Source: Paraburkholderia domus
GTDB taxonomy: Bacteria > Pseudomonadota > Gammaproteobacteria > Burkholderiales > Burkholderiaceae
Length of the DNA stretch: 64,000 nt
Assembly: GCF_905220705.1 (NCBI RefSeq)
Contig: NZ_CAJNAT010000003.1
Location: 1-64,000, forward strand
Direction: 5' to 3'
Of this stretch, positions 1 to 8,584 are shown one piece after another. Position 1 is the stretch's first letter; the number at the start of each line of letters is the position of its first letter. Both the position numbers and the translations under genes were made by a program. The notes under the pieces were generated by a model that saw only the letters and a program-made list of their open reading frames with translations, was not told the DNA's origin and searched no databases.

Positions 1-20
1 AGGATCAAACTCTTCAGTTC
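1..20 (-). rRNA. 16S rRNA gene, 5' end only (partial)
   Basis: Read on the minus strand, bases 20 to 1 give GAACTGAAGAGTTTGATCCT, the universal start of bacterial 16S rRNA (the 27F primer region). The rest of the rRNA operon lies beyond the left edge. The mature 5' end is placed at about base 20 by alignment from memory with the E. coli 16S start; it could be off by a few bases. Confidence 0.95.
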
Positions 21-38
21 AAACCTGTTACTGTTTTT

Positions 39-56
39 CGGTCTCTTCCGAGACCG
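39..56 (-). promoter_or_regulatory. rRNA leader stem-loop near the 16S 5' end
   Basis: CGGTCTC (39-45), loop TTCC, GAGACCG (50-56) form a perfect 7-bp stem in the rRNA leader about 20 bases upstream of mature 16S. Such leader hairpins take part in rRNA processing and antitermination. The exact role here is inferred. Confidence 0.6.
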
Positions 57-220
57 GTCGCTCACTCAACGTACTGACGAATGATCCTCCTGCCGAAGTG
101 AATCCACCCCAACAGGAAAACCTTCCTTTAATACTAGTGTGAGACTTGATACTTTCGCCTCCAGCAGACCCCGAAGGATCCACCGGCGCGTCTTGCATCA
201 AGCGCCCACACTTATCGGCT

Positions 221-237
221 GTTAATTTTTAAAGATC
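221..237 (-). promoter_or_regulatory. rRNA leader boxA antitermination signal
   Basis: The minus strand reads GATCTTTAAAAATTAAC, close to the boxA element (TGCTCTTTAACAA in E. coli) that recruits NusB/NusE so that RNA polymerase resists Rho on rRNA operons. It sits about 85 bases downstream of the P1 promoter and 200 bases before 16S, the usual place. Confidence 0.75.
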
Positions 238-326
238 GATTACGCATTCACTACCGAACCAGCGCCCGCTTCAACCACCCGGCACCGCTTCGTTCTGCGT
301 CGCTGCATCAGCAGCAGAGAAACGAG

Positions 327-375
327 ATTATGAAGAACTTTCGCTACGTCGTCAACAGGTTTTTTAACTTTCTCA
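327..375 (-). promoter_or_regulatory. rRNA operon P1 promoter with A/T-rich upstream element
   Basis: On the minus strand a -35 TTGACG (350-355) is separated by exactly 17 bases from a -10 CATAAT (327-332), predicting a start near base 320. Just upstream (356-375) is an A/T-rich tract with runs of A on the minus strand, like the UP elements of strong rRNA promoters. No second promoter was recognised. Confidence 0.8.
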
Positions 376-505
376 ACCCGCCCACTTCGCTGAAAGCCTT
401 GCCACTGCTGGCTCTCCCGCCTCCCGTGCCCCGGTGTCCGAAGCACGAAAGAGCGAGATTCTAGCGAGCCGGACCGTGCCTTGCAAGCGTTATCTGGAAT
501 TTATT

Positions 506-1624
506 TCAAGGGGCCTTTTCTATGCGCCCCGGTTCATCGACAACCGGCACTTTCACATCGGGGGCCAAAGCGCCCGCTGCCGGAGCGCCGATCGTCCAAT
601 CGTGCAGCACGGTATAGGCAACCGCCAGCAACGTCGGGCCGATAAATACGCCAAGGAAGCCGAAAGCAAACGCGCCGCCCAGGATACCCAGCATCACCAG
701 AATCAGCGGCATGTCACTGCTCTTGCCGATCAGGATCGGCTTGATGACATTGTCGGACATGCCGACGACCAACACGCCCCATACGACCAGAAAGATTGCC
801 CAACCCGTTGCGCCGCCGTGATACAGCCAGATCGCCGCGGGCAACCAGACAACAACCGGGCCGCCCGGTATCACCGACAGGAAGAACGTCGCCAGCCCAA
901 GCAATGCCGGCGCCGGGACACCCGCAATCCAGCAACCGAAGCCGGCAAGAATGCCTTGCACAAGCGCCGTGCCGAGAATCCCGTAAACCACGCCCTTCAC
1001 CGTGCTGCCCGCCAGCGTCAGCAAGTAATCGGCGCGTTCGCCAGCGATGCGCCGCATACCGGCCCTCAGCCAGGCCGCCGCGCCCTCCCCTCCGGTATAA
1101 AAGAAGAACGCGAGCACGATACTCAGCGCCAACAAACCCAGACCGTGCGTAACGGCAATCGCAGCCGCCAAAATCCACTTGCCGGCCGGCGCCGCAAGCG
1201 CACGCATTTGCGCGATCAGTTCAGAGTTGCTACTCGTTACATTCGTCCAGAACGTCTCGATATTCGAGCCAATCAGGGGGATTCGCCCCACCCACGGCGG
1301 CAAATCCGGCAAGCCGGCCTCAAAGAGCCTTTGCACCAACGCGACGATGTCGTGAACGTGCGCACCGAAAGCGAAGCCCGCATAGACGAACGGGCCAAGC
1401 ACCACAACCAGAATGATGAGCACGATCAACGTCGCGGCCAGCTTTCGCCGGCCCCCGACTGCCGTGGTAAGTCGCCGGTACAAGCCCCACGAGCTGTAGC
1501 TCAGAATGGCGCCCCACAGCAGAGCGGTCGTGAAAGGCGCTAGCACCAGCAGGGAGCCGCCCACCAATATGATCAGCGCGAACACTGCCGCAAGACGTTC
1601 AATCAGTTGGTCCGATTTCACCAT
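506..1624 (-). CDS. AI-2E family transporter (PerM/YdiK-like membrane protein)
   Basis: A 372-residue integral membrane protein. Two hydrophobic segments near the N-terminus (about 10-45 and 55-80) are followed by a soluble stretch and then at least four membrane segments. The closing motif FLGVFIGPTLLAVAYTVL is typical of the AI-2E transporter family (PF01594), whose members are proposed to export small molecules or act as ion antiporters; the substrate cannot be read from sequence. I start at 1624 because AGGAGA lies seven bases upstream of that ATG, whereas the reading frame opens 20 codons earlier without a ribosome site. It ends about 150 bases before the rRNA promoter and is probably monocistronic. 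Confidence 0.85.
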   Translation of the reverse strand: MVKSDQLIERLAAVFALIILVGGSLLVLAPFTTALLWGAILSYSSWGLYRRLTTAVGGRRKLAATLIVLIILVVVLGPFVYAGFAFGAHVHDIVALVQRLFEAGLPDLPPWVGRIPLIGSNIETFWTNVTSSNSELIAQMRALAAPAGKWILAAAIAVTHGLGLLALSIVLAFFFYTGGEGAAAWLRAGMRRIAGERADYLLTLAGSTVKGVVYGILGTALVQGILAGFGCWIAGVPAPALLGLATFFLSVIPGGPVVVWLPAAIWLYHGGATGWAIFLVVWGVLVVGMSDNVIKPILIGKSSDMPLILVMLGILGGAFAFGFLGVFIGPTLLAVAYTVLHDWTIGAPAAGALAPDVKVPVVDEPGRIEKAP

Positions 1625-1894
1625 GAATCTCCTGTTGTGCCAGACCACAGCGACGAATAGACATACGGTTTGCCAGGCGCCCACTGAAGGCTGTCAGTAT
1701 AGAAGCGAGTCAGGGCCCCCGGGCATGTCTTATATCATTCGGCCAGGACGCCACGCAACGCATCTGGCGGCACCGGCAACAGGCTTATTTTTAATGCAAA
1801 AACGTCCCAACCCATCGGGCATACTCAGCCAAATAATATGGCGGCATAGAAAAGACTAGAATATAAGGTTCTGTGCACCCCAACTTCCGGATTT

Positions 1895-3109
1895 ATGCGC
1901 TCGCGAATCGCCAAACGTCTCCCCCCCGATGCCGACAAGCTTGTCGGTCTCTCGCTCGCGCTTTTCGCGTCGGGCAGCCGCACCGAAGACCGCTTCTGGG
2001 AAGCGAAGCTCGATGCGCTGCTGGCCAAGATCGTCCGCAACGCCAACCAGACTACGCTGGACGCCGCGCTCGATCATCTGCAGCAGAATCATCCAGATGC
2101 ATACGGCGCTCTCGCCGACATGGCGGAAACACACAGCGAGTCGTTCATCGTCGAACATGAAGGCGTGCCTTACGAAGCGCTGCTGATTGCCGCGCCCGTG
2201 CTGGCCTGGACTCGCTACATGATTCCTTCCGGCTCGCTCAAAGCGGACGCGGCCGACGCGTTGCGCGCGCACCTGCAGGCGCACGTGCTCGCGGCCAATA
2301 CGCGTGTCGCCATGGCGCCGTTCCTGTACAGCATCGATCAGCTACCGCGTCACCACGTCGAAACCTGGCGCATTGCCCAGCAACTCGCTCAAGCAGCGAT
2401 GGCTGGCGGCAGCGTCAAACTCAACTTTGGCGAACTGCCGGAAACTTCGCCAATCCTGGCCGACCCGCGCTTTCTGCTGGCTGTGGTCGCGGCACCGGTG
2501 GGCGAACCGGCGTTTCGCTGGCAGGAAGAAGAAAACGGCAGCCGGATCGAGCGTGGCCAATGCCTCGAACAATGGGCAACGCAAGGCGGCGCCAATCTGT
2601 CGCTGGTGCTGCCCGGATGCGAATTCGAGTGTCTGCTGCCGGACGCCTATTATTCGGCCTGCCGCGACGCCGACGAACGCGTGCGCCCTCACACGGTACG
2701 TACCGCCGTGCGCTATCTGTTCGACACAATCGGCGCGGCGCCACAGGAGTTGCGCGCGGTTGTCGCGGGCTTCGGCGAGCGTCGTATCGACGAATACCGC
2801 GTCGGCTTCACGCGCCGGGGCAGCAATGATGTGATCTACGGCGTCGTGTGGCCACTTTACGGCCGCGAGAACGGCGAGCCCGGCATCGATGAAGAACCGC
2901 AGGAGACCGCTGCGTCAGACGACCCACTCGAAGAAATCGTCGCGTTGCTCAAGGAAACCGGTGTGACAGACGTGCGCCGCCACGCGGGCCGCTTCGAGCC
3001 GGAATATTGCGATGACTGCGGCGTCCCGCTCTACGCGGACCCGCTTGGCGAAATCGTCCACGCCGAAATGCCGGAGGACGCGGAACCCGCGCAACCGCAT
3101 TTCCACTGA
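1895..3109 (+). CDS. DUF2863 family protein
   Basis: A 404-residue cytosolic protein that I recognise as DUF2863, a family of unknown function common in Burkholderiales. There is no signal peptide or membrane segment. The C-terminus carries a short CDDCG motif around residue 375 in an acidic tail, which could be half of a metal site, but no second cysteine pair is visible. The gene stands alone, transcribed away from the AI-2E gene, and ends before a clear terminator. Start codon ATG at 1895 lacks a strong Shine-Dalgarno sequence; a TAGAAT hexamer at 1857-1862 may be its -10 box. No function is proposed. Confidence 0.8.
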   Translation: MRSRIAKRLPPDADKLVGLSLALFASGSRTEDRFWEAKLDALLAKIVRNANQTTLDAALDHLQQNHPDAYGALADMAETHSESFIVEHEGVPYEALLIAAPVLAWTRYMIPSGSLKADAADALRAHLQAHVLAANTRVAMAPFLYSIDQLPRHHVETWRIAQQLAQAAMAGGSVKLNFGELPETSPILADPRFLLAVVAAPVGEPAFRWQEEENGSRIERGQCLEQWATQGGANLSLVLPGCEFECLLPDAYYSACRDADERVRPHTVRTAVRYLFDTIGAAPQELRAVVAGFGERRIDEYRVGFTRRGSNDVIYGVVWPLYGRENGEPGIDEEPQETAASDDPLEEIVALLKETGVTDVRRHAGRFEPEYCDDCGVPLYADPLGEIVHAEMPEDAEPAQPHFH

Positions 3110-3152
3110 CCCACCGGCGCCGGCGTCATTGCGCCGCACTGTCGACATCAGG

Positions 3153-3179
3153 AAGCCCCGCCGCGCGCGGGGCTTTTTT
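3153..3179 (+). terminator. Rho-independent terminator after the DUF2863 gene
   Basis: AAGCCCCG (3153-3160) pairs with CGGGGCTT (3168-3175) and the stem is followed by T residues to 3179. It lies 44 bases after the DUF2863 stop codon. Confidence 0.9.
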
Positions 3180-3326
3180 ACGTCATTCCTCCTATGCCTT
3201 TTGGACAGGCCGTCAAAACGAAGGGAATTTGTCATCATAGTGCCGGTGGTGCATCGTAGTGCGCCCGGCATCCTCGCCGGGCCGCACGCATCGCGCCGCT
3301 TCGCCCGATTCATCTGGAGACATGGC

Positions 3327-4190
3327 ATGCGATTCTCAATACTCAACTCAGACGCGGAACGACGCGACGGACTCAAAGCACTGCTGCGGCAGATCGACCG
3401 GTTAGCGCGCTTTAGCGAAGCACAGGATTGGCGTCAGGTTGAGCGTACGCTCAAGCGCCTACAGCCCGACCTCCTCGTGATCGATTGGCAGGACTGGATG
3501 TCGGTTGACGATACCCGCCGTCTGCTCAGCCACTATCCGGACCTGCGCATTGCAGTGCTGACCGACGAGGTTTCACCAACTGCCGTGCGGGACCTCATGG
3601 ACGAAGGTGTGCTCGGGGTAGTTCCGCGCGAAACCGACCCGTGCCTGATCGTGCGCGCTTTCGAGATGGTTTTGCTGGGCGGTCACTATGTGCCGCCCGG
3701 AGCGTTGGCACTCGATCCGCCGCTACCGCCGGATTCCGCGATCCGCCCGTTCGATGAAAAGAGTCCGCCACCGCGCCGGACCAAACTGTCCAACGGTCTG
3801 TCGCCCCGTCAGGAGCAAATCATGCGCTGCGTCCACATGGGCAGCACCAACAAGATGATCGCGCGCACGCTCGGCATCAGTGAAGGCACCGTCAAGATCC
3901 ATCTGACCAGCATATTCCAGCAACTCGGAGCGCCCAATCGCGCCGCCGCGGTCGCGCTCTACAACGGCTGGATGTCGGCTCATTTGCAAGTATTGCGCAA
4001 CGATGGCGAAGGTTCGGTTCGTCCGGTAATGGGGCAAGCCGGCGCGGTGCCATTGCGGCGGCGCTTCCAGTATCCGTTGCCCGCGAACGACACGGCCGAC
4101 ACACAGCCAATGGCAGCCGAACCGAGCACGCCTTATGGTGACGCGCCTGACGGGCCGGCGGCGGACCAGGTCACGCAAGGTTCGGCGTAA
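3327..4190 (+). CDS. LuxR-type response regulator with a degenerate receiver domain
   Basis: A 287-residue regulator. Residues 1 to about 120 resemble a CheY-like receiver and about 155-212 form a LuxR helix-turn-helix (LSPRQEQIMRCVHMGSTNKMIARTLGISEGTVKIHLTSIF). An Asp is present where phosphorylation would occur (LLVIDWQDW, near residue 52), but the usual acidic pair at the start is reduced to one Asp and the conserved Lys late in the receiver is Arg (VPRETD). It may therefore be regulated without phosphorylation. A 70-residue unstructured, Pro-rich tail follows the HTH. The start at 3327 has TGGAGA six bases upstream. No histidine kinase is next to it. Confidence 0.85.
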   Translation: MRFSILNSDAERRDGLKALLRQIDRLARFSEAQDWRQVERTLKRLQPDLLVIDWQDWMSVDDTRRLLSHYPDLRIAVLTDEVSPTAVRDLMDEGVLGVVPRETDPCLIVRAFEMVLLGGHYVPPGALALDPPLPPDSAIRPFDEKSPPPRRTKLSNGLSPRQEQIMRCVHMGSTNKMIARTLGISEGTVKIHLTSIFQQLGAPNRAAAVALYNGWMSAHLQVLRNDGEGSVRPVMGQAGAVPLRRRFQYPLPANDTADTQPMAAEPSTPYGDAPDGPAADQVTQGSA

Positions 4191-4293
4191 CGTCAGCCGG
4201 CGCGCGCGCCAGAATCGGAACGCGCACGTTCTGACTGCGTTCGCGCCGGCTGGCATGGAATCCGCTCACACCTTTTCTCGTCCAACGAGTAAT

Positions 4294-4977
4294 ATGAGAT
4301 ACATGGGTTTCCTCTACACACCGCTTCCGTTCTGGGTTGCTGTCGGTGGCTGGATCGCCACTGCGATAGTGGTCGCGCTCGCGCTGTGGAAAAATCCTTT
4401 CAAACGACTTCAGGACGGCACACTCCAGCATGTCTGGCTCGCGATCATCGTCGCGGTGTCGGTGCTGTGGGCGAGCAATGCGTGGCTCGACGACGGCACA
4501 GTCATGCATCTGCTCGGCGCCACGCTGGTCGTCACATTATTCGATTGGGCGCTGGCACTGATCGCCATGGCAATAGTCACCGGTCTCGCCGCGGTCGTCT
4601 TCGATGCCCCCTGGCAGGGTATTGCACTGACTTTCCTCGTATTCGGTGCGTTTCCTGTCGGTATCTCGACCTTGATTCAGCGCGCAAGTGTCGCGTGGTT
4701 GCCGCGTAACCTCTTCATGTTTATCTTCGGCCAGGGTTTTGTCTCACCCGCCATTGCCGTGTCGCTCACGGCGGCCGCAGCGCTCGGCGTTCACATCGCG
4801 CTCGCCGACGGTTCGATGACCGTGGTGCCGGCAGGCTACGCGTTCAGCGTGCTTCTACTAGCCACCGGCGAGGCCTGGTTCACGGGTATGTCGACGGCAT
4901 TGATCGCGGTTTACCGTCCGGCATGGGTCACCACTTATGACGTGCGCCGATATCGATTGGGCGGCCCTCGCACCTGA
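4294..4977 (+). CDS. Energy-coupling factor (CbiM-like) membrane permease homologue
   Basis: A 227-residue protein with about six or seven hydrophobic segments, starting MRYMGFLYTPLPFWVAVGGW. It resembles the CbiM-like predicted membrane proteins (COG3235, PF01891 clan) that act as substrate-binding components for metal uptake, but no partner genes (CbiQ, CbiO or CbiN) are adjacent, so transport by this protein alone is uncertain. The characteristic N-terminal His residues of nickel/cobalt CbiM are not seen. Either ATG 4294 or ATG 4303 could be the start; neither has a strong ribosome site. It is transcribed in the same direction as the upstream regulator, 103 bases away. Confidence 0.7.
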   Translation: MRYMGFLYTPLPFWVAVGGWIATAIVVALALWKNPFKRLQDGTLQHVWLAIIVAVSVLWASNAWLDDGTVMHLLGATLVVTLFDWALALIAMAIVTGLAAVVFDAPWQGIALTFLVFGAFPVGISTLIQRASVAWLPRNLFMFIFGQGFVSPAIAVSLTAAAALGVHIALADGSMTVVPAGYAFSVLLLATGEAWFTGMSTALIAVYRPAWVTTYDVRRYRLGGPRT

Positions 4978-5144
4978 CACGGGCGCGGTATCGAGCACGT
5001 ATCTGCGGCAATCGGCCGCCTCGGCACATAAAGCGACCGAGTCCACGCACCACGACAGGACAAAATATTTGTGTCAGGATTGAACTCATCCCGCTCGCCG
5101 TGCATCTTACGTGCCTCATGTCTTATTAGCGTCTAACGAACTAG

Positions 5145-5822
5145 ATGGATCGCACCAACGTACCGCACCGATTGCTGCGGTTAGTCGGCCGGTTAGCAAG
5201 ATTTGCAGCGGGTCTCTCGCTCATTTGCACTGCTCCCGCATACGCCGATCAACTCGAACAGCACAACGATCTCGTCAACAAATTTGTCAATGAAATGCAT
5301 GCAGATCCGCTAGTCGCGGACTGCGCTGCTCATGGCGATTTTGTTGCAGGCACATCGACCGCCTTCGACCATGTCGAATTTCCACCCAGTTCCTTTGACA
5401 GCGCGCATGCGTCAGTCACCCCATGGAATGACTCGTTCGACGAGGGCAAGCAACGCGTCAAGGTGGACAACATCGTTACCGTCGAGGGCCTCGGTATCCG
5501 CCAGAGCGGCGGCGGAGATCCAGCCGATCTCAAGTTCCGCTGCGGCTACGTGGGCGCCCAAATGCTGGCGTTCAGTTGGAACGATCCGGTGCCGCCGGCA
5601 CGTGCGCATAGCGCCGGGTCTACGGGGTCGGGAGCGTCCTCGGGCAAGCATAAGAGTGTGAAGGGCAAGCACTCCGCTAGCGGCAAAACTACGAAGAAAG
5701 CGACCGGCAAGTCCTCGAAGGCAAGCTCGGGGAAATCTTCGCGAGCGACTTCCAGCAAGTCTTCGGGCAAGTCCTCGAGCAAATCGACCACGAAGAAGTC
5801 CCCGGCGAAAAAGACTCAATAA
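5145..5822 (+). CDS. Secreted BspC-like protein with a Lys/Ser-rich, histone H1-like tail
   Basis: A 225-residue protein. Residues 1-34 form a signal peptide (basic start, hydrophobic core, AYA before the predicted cut). Residues 35-150 are a compact domain with Cys residues near 62 and 129; I think this is the BspC-type domain seen in Burkholderiales proteins, but this is from memory. From residue 153 to the end the sequence is almost only Lys, Ser, Thr, Gly and Ala, with repeated SSGKSS/SKSS units, giving a strongly basic, disordered tail. The role is unknown; binding to nucleic acid, peptidoglycan or anionic polymers is possible. A strong terminator follows. Confidence 0.75.
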   Translation: MDRTNVPHRLLRLVGRLARFAAGLSLICTAPAYADQLEQHNDLVNKFVNEMHADPLVADCAAHGDFVAGTSTAFDHVEFPPSSFDSAHASVTPWNDSFDEGKQRVKVDNIVTVEGLGIRQSGGGDPADLKFRCGYVGAQMLAFSWNDPVPPARAHSAGSTGSGASSGKHKSVKGKHSASGKTTKKATGKSSKASSGKSSRATSSKSSGKSSSKSTTKKSPAKKTQ

Positions 5823-5877
5823 CAGGCAAGACTCACGGCCGTTTCGACTCACCCGCGCAACGGGTGATGCTGGCACC

Positions 5878-5926
5878 AAAAAAAAACGGGGCACACACTT
5901 TCAAAAGTGTGTGCCCCGTTTTTTAT
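5878..5926. terminator. Bidirectional terminator between convergent genes
   Basis: A perfect 15-bp stem (5887-5901 with 5904-5918) is flanked by nine A residues on the left and six T residues on the right, so it can end transcription from both the secreted-protein gene (+) and the M14 peptidase gene (-). Confidence 0.95.
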
Positions 5927-5937
5927 GCAGCGTCCGG

Positions 5938-7092
5938 TTAGGCGAACGTCTCCACGTGCCGCAAAATCGCCTGCAGCATGGCAGCGCCCAGCGACGCGCT
6001 ACGTTCGCCGTTCCAACCCACCCGCTCGTCTGGCAGATTGGCGTTATCCTTGAACGGCATCTCCAGCGTCAACGACAGACAGCCGAATTCATTGCCGATG
6101 TACTTTGAAGCCAGCTTGAGCGCGTCCTCACGATACTTGCTCGCGGCGTAGCCATACTTGTCCTGGAAGTCTGGACTCGCATGCTTGAAGGCTTCGATGA
6201 ACGCTTTCTGCTCTTCTCCTTGCCGCTCGGTGAAACCCGGCAGCATTTCGGAGCCGGCCACGAACACATACGGCAGCGCCTCGTCGCCGTGGATATCGAA
6301 AAAGAGGTCGCAACCGGTCGTGCGAATTGCGTCGCGCACCACCAGCACTTCAGGGCTGCGCGCGGCGTCCGGCTCCATCCATTCGCGGTTCAGGTTCGCG
6401 CCCGTCGCGTTGGTGCGCAGATTGCCGTGCACGCTGCCGTCCGGATTCATGTTCGGCACGATGTAGAACATCGCGTGATCGTAGAGCTTGCGCGCCACCG
6501 GATCGCCCGCCCAATCGCCCCAGCCCACGAGACGCTTGACGAGACCCTCGATAAACCATTCGGCCATCGTCTCGCCCGGATGCTGGCGCGCGATCAACCA
6601 GATCTTCTTTTTGGGCGTATCGCCGGTTTGCGGTGTGCCGAGCGTCAGCAGCGACATCGGCCGGCCTTCGACGGTCTTGCCCAGCTCCGTGAGCGTGGCC
6701 TGCGGCATCTGCTGAACCGCGCCGAGAAACTCCGAGTGACGTTCCTCACTATACGGCTCGAAATACGCGTAGTAGATGCGATCGAAATCCGGCGTGTGGT
6801 CGATCGTCAACACGCGGCCGTCGTAAGAAGTCGGCACGCGGAACCAATTCACCCGGTCATAGCTTGCTACCGCCTGGTAGTCGCGCCAACCCTCGGCGAA
6901 CGCGCACGCTGCGGCGTTTTCGAAAGTCATCACGCAGCGCTCGCCTGCCGCGCCGGACAGTCTGAAATAGAACCACTGCGCGAACTCGGCGCGGCTGTCA
7001 GGCCGCACGCGCAGACGGATGTTGCCAGCGTCTTCGCAGGCCAGCACTTCGATCGCGCCCGCGTCGAAATTGCTCGTAATCGATAACGTCAT
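5938..7092 (-). CDS. M14 family zinc carboxypeptidase (cytosolic carboxypeptidase-like)
   Basis: A 384-residue protein without a signal peptide. An N-terminal beta-rich domain (1-115) precedes the M14 peptidase domain. Zinc ligands appear as HPGE (in ARQHPGETMAEW) and the later His in FFDIHGDEALPY; the substrate-binding Asn/Arg pair is in GANLNREW, and the catalytic Glu is in LTLEMPF near the C-terminus. This is the pattern of bacterial homologues of cytosolic carboxypeptidases (M14D), which trim C-terminal residues such as glutamate in eukaryotes; the bacterial substrate is unknown. The start at 7092 has AGGGAAG upstream. It lies 34 bases after yaaA, so the two may be co-transcribed. Confidence 0.88.
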   Translation of the reverse strand: MTLSITSNFDAGAIEVLACEDAGNIRLRVRPDSRAEFAQWFYFRLSGAAGERCVMTFENAAACAFAEGWRDYQAVASYDRVNWFRVPTSYDGRVLTIDHTPDFDRIYYAYFEPYSEERHSEFLGAVQQMPQATLTELGKTVEGRPMSLLTLGTPQTGDTPKKKIWLIARQHPGETMAEWFIEGLVKRLVGWGDWAGDPVARKLYDHAMFYIVPNMNPDGSVHGNLRTNATGANLNREWMEPDAARSPEVLVVRDAIRTTGCDLFFDIHGDEALPYVFVAGSEMLPGFTERQGEEQKAFIEAFKHASPDFQDKYGYAASKYREDALKLASKYIGNEFGCLSLTLEMPFKDNANLPDERVGWNGERSASLGAAMLQAILRHVETFA

Positions 7093-7126
7093 AATGTTCT
7101 TCCCTGCTTGTGCGCGCGGCAATCGC

Positions 7127-7909
7127 CTAGTCAGCGATGCGGCGGCGGAATACGTAAGTGGAATCGTTCGAGGCTTCGGCGTCGAACGCGTAGCCTTCGG
7201 AGTCGAAGTCCTTCAACTGCTCGGGCTTGTCGAAGCGGTTTTCGACCGCATAGCGCGCCATCAGACCGCGCGCACGCTTTGCGTGGAAACTGATGATCTT
7301 GTAACGACCGCCCTTCCAGTCTTCAAACACCGGCGTGACGATCGGCGCTTCGAGCAGCTTGGGCTTGACTGACTTGAAGTACTCGCCCGAAGCGCAGTTG
7401 ACCAGCACGCGCGACGCAGCAGCGTTCTTCTTCAGTTGCGCGTTCAAAGCCCGCGTGATCCGTTCACCCCAGAACGCATACAGATCCTTGCCGCGCGTAT
7501 TGGCAAACCGCGTGCCCATTTCCAGCCGGTACGGTTGCAGCAAATCAAGCGGGCGCAGCAATCCGTAGAGACCGGAAAGCACGCGTACGTGATTCTGCGC
7601 ATAATCCAGATCGGCCGACGACAGCGTCCTGGCGTTGAAGCCTTCGTACACATCGCCGTTGAACGCGAGCACCGCCTGCTTGGCGTTGTGCGTGCCAAAG
7701 CTGGGCGACCATTCTGCGTAACGCTGAAAATTAAGGTGCGCGAGCTGATCGGAAATGCTCATCAACGAACCGATCTGCTGCGGTGACAAAAGGCGCAGTC
7801 CGCCGATCAGTTCAGCCGCATCGTCGACGAAATCGGGGATCGTGTGCTTTTTGACATGCGGAGGGGTTTCGTAGTCGAGCGATTTCGCCGGCGACAGAAC
7901 GATTATCAT
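7127..7909 (-). CDS. yaaA: Peroxide stress protein YaaA
   Basis: A 260-residue protein beginning [16 protein letters not shown], the signature start of the YaaA/DUF328 family, and of normal length. In E. coli YaaA is induced by OxyR during hydrogen peroxide stress, lowers free intracellular iron and so limits Fenton damage to DNA; it has a helix-hairpin-helix-like DNA-binding fold. The conserved [20 protein letters not shown] segment is present. The downstream neighbour is the M14 peptidase gene; the upstream neighbour is divergent. No OxyR site was recognised in the 57-base divergent gap. Confidence 0.95.
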   Translation of the reverse strand: MIIVLSPAKSLDYETPPHVKKHTIPDFVDDAAELIGGLRLLSPQQIGSLMSISDQLAHLNFQRYAEWSPSFGTHNAKQAVLAFNGDVYEGFNARTLSSADLDYAQNHVRVLSGLYGLLRPLDLLQPYRLEMGTRFANTRGKDLYAFWGERITRALNAQLKKNAAASRVLVNCASGEYFKSVKPKLLEAPIVTPVFEDWKGGRYKIISFHAKRARGLMARYAVENRFDKPEQLKDFDSEGYAFDAEASNDSTYVFRRRIAD

Positions 7910-7966
7910 AGAGGCTTGCAGGCACGCCGTGCCTGGCGGTCAAAGACGAAAGCCAGATTGTAACGA

Positions 7967-8449
7967 ATGCCCGGTTCCCATGCCTCACACGACGCTTTAC
8001 GCGTCGTCCTCGATTCCAACGTGTGGATCGATATTCTCGTGTTCGACGATCCCCACACGCGGCCGATCCGCGCCGCGCTCGAAAGTGGTGCGCTGGCCGC
8101 GCTGATCGACGCGCGCTGCCTCGCCGAACTCACCTACGTGCTCGACTATCCGCAATTCGTGCATCGCAATGTCGACAAAGCGGCGGCGCTTGCCGTCGTC
8201 GCACGCCTTGCGCAATGGGTCGAACCCGCTGCGCCCGCGGAAGATGCCAGGCCGTTGCCCAAATGCAAAGACCGCGACGACCAGAAATTTCTCGAACTCG
8301 CGCACACCGCACAAGCCGACTGGCTGGTGTCGAAAGACCGCGCGGTATTGAAACTCGCCAAACGGATTGCGCGTGACTTCGGCTTCAAGATTGCACAGCC
8401 GGCACCGTTCGTCAGCGCCTGGATGGCAGACGGGTCAGCGCCCGTATGA
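7967..8449 (+). CDS. PIN-domain protein, putative toxin component
   Basis: A 160-residue PIN-domain protein. The first acidic metal ligand is in VVLDSNVWIDIL (Asp about residue 16), with further acidic residues in CLAEL, KDRDDQKFLELA and LVSKDRAVL, which together match the Mg-dependent RNase active site of the family annotated as putative toxin-antitoxin toxin component, PIN family. No antitoxin-sized ORF with a DNA-binding motif is adjacent on either side. It may be a solitary housekeeping RNase or have an antitoxin elsewhere. It is transcribed divergently from yaaA. Confidence 0.8.
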   Translation: MPGSHASHDALRVVLDSNVWIDILVFDDPHTRPIRAALESGALAALIDARCLAELTYVLDYPQFVHRNVDKAAALAVVARLAQWVEPAAPAEDARPLPKCKDRDDQKFLELAHTAQADWLVSKDRAVLKLAKRIARDFGFKIAQPAPFVSAWMADGSAPV

Positions 8450-8584
8450 CCCCTGGCCGGATGGCCAACGTCGGACCGACTGCGCGCACGCCGCGCCGCG
8501 ATTCCCTACAATCAGGCTTCGTCCTTTCGAACGACGCCCCCTGTCAATTTCGCCAACTCACCTGACCACGCTCCGGACAGCGCC

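Noticed and set aside
510..530. Possible terminator for the AI-2E gene (GGGGC/GCCCC stem)
   Set aside because: The five-base stem overlaps the end of the coding region and has no T-run.
434..1543. 369-codon plus-strand open frame opposite the AI-2E gene
   Set aside because: Its translation is Arg/Gln/His-rich and has no family likeness; it is a shadow of the high-GC gene on the other strand, which has clear membrane helices.
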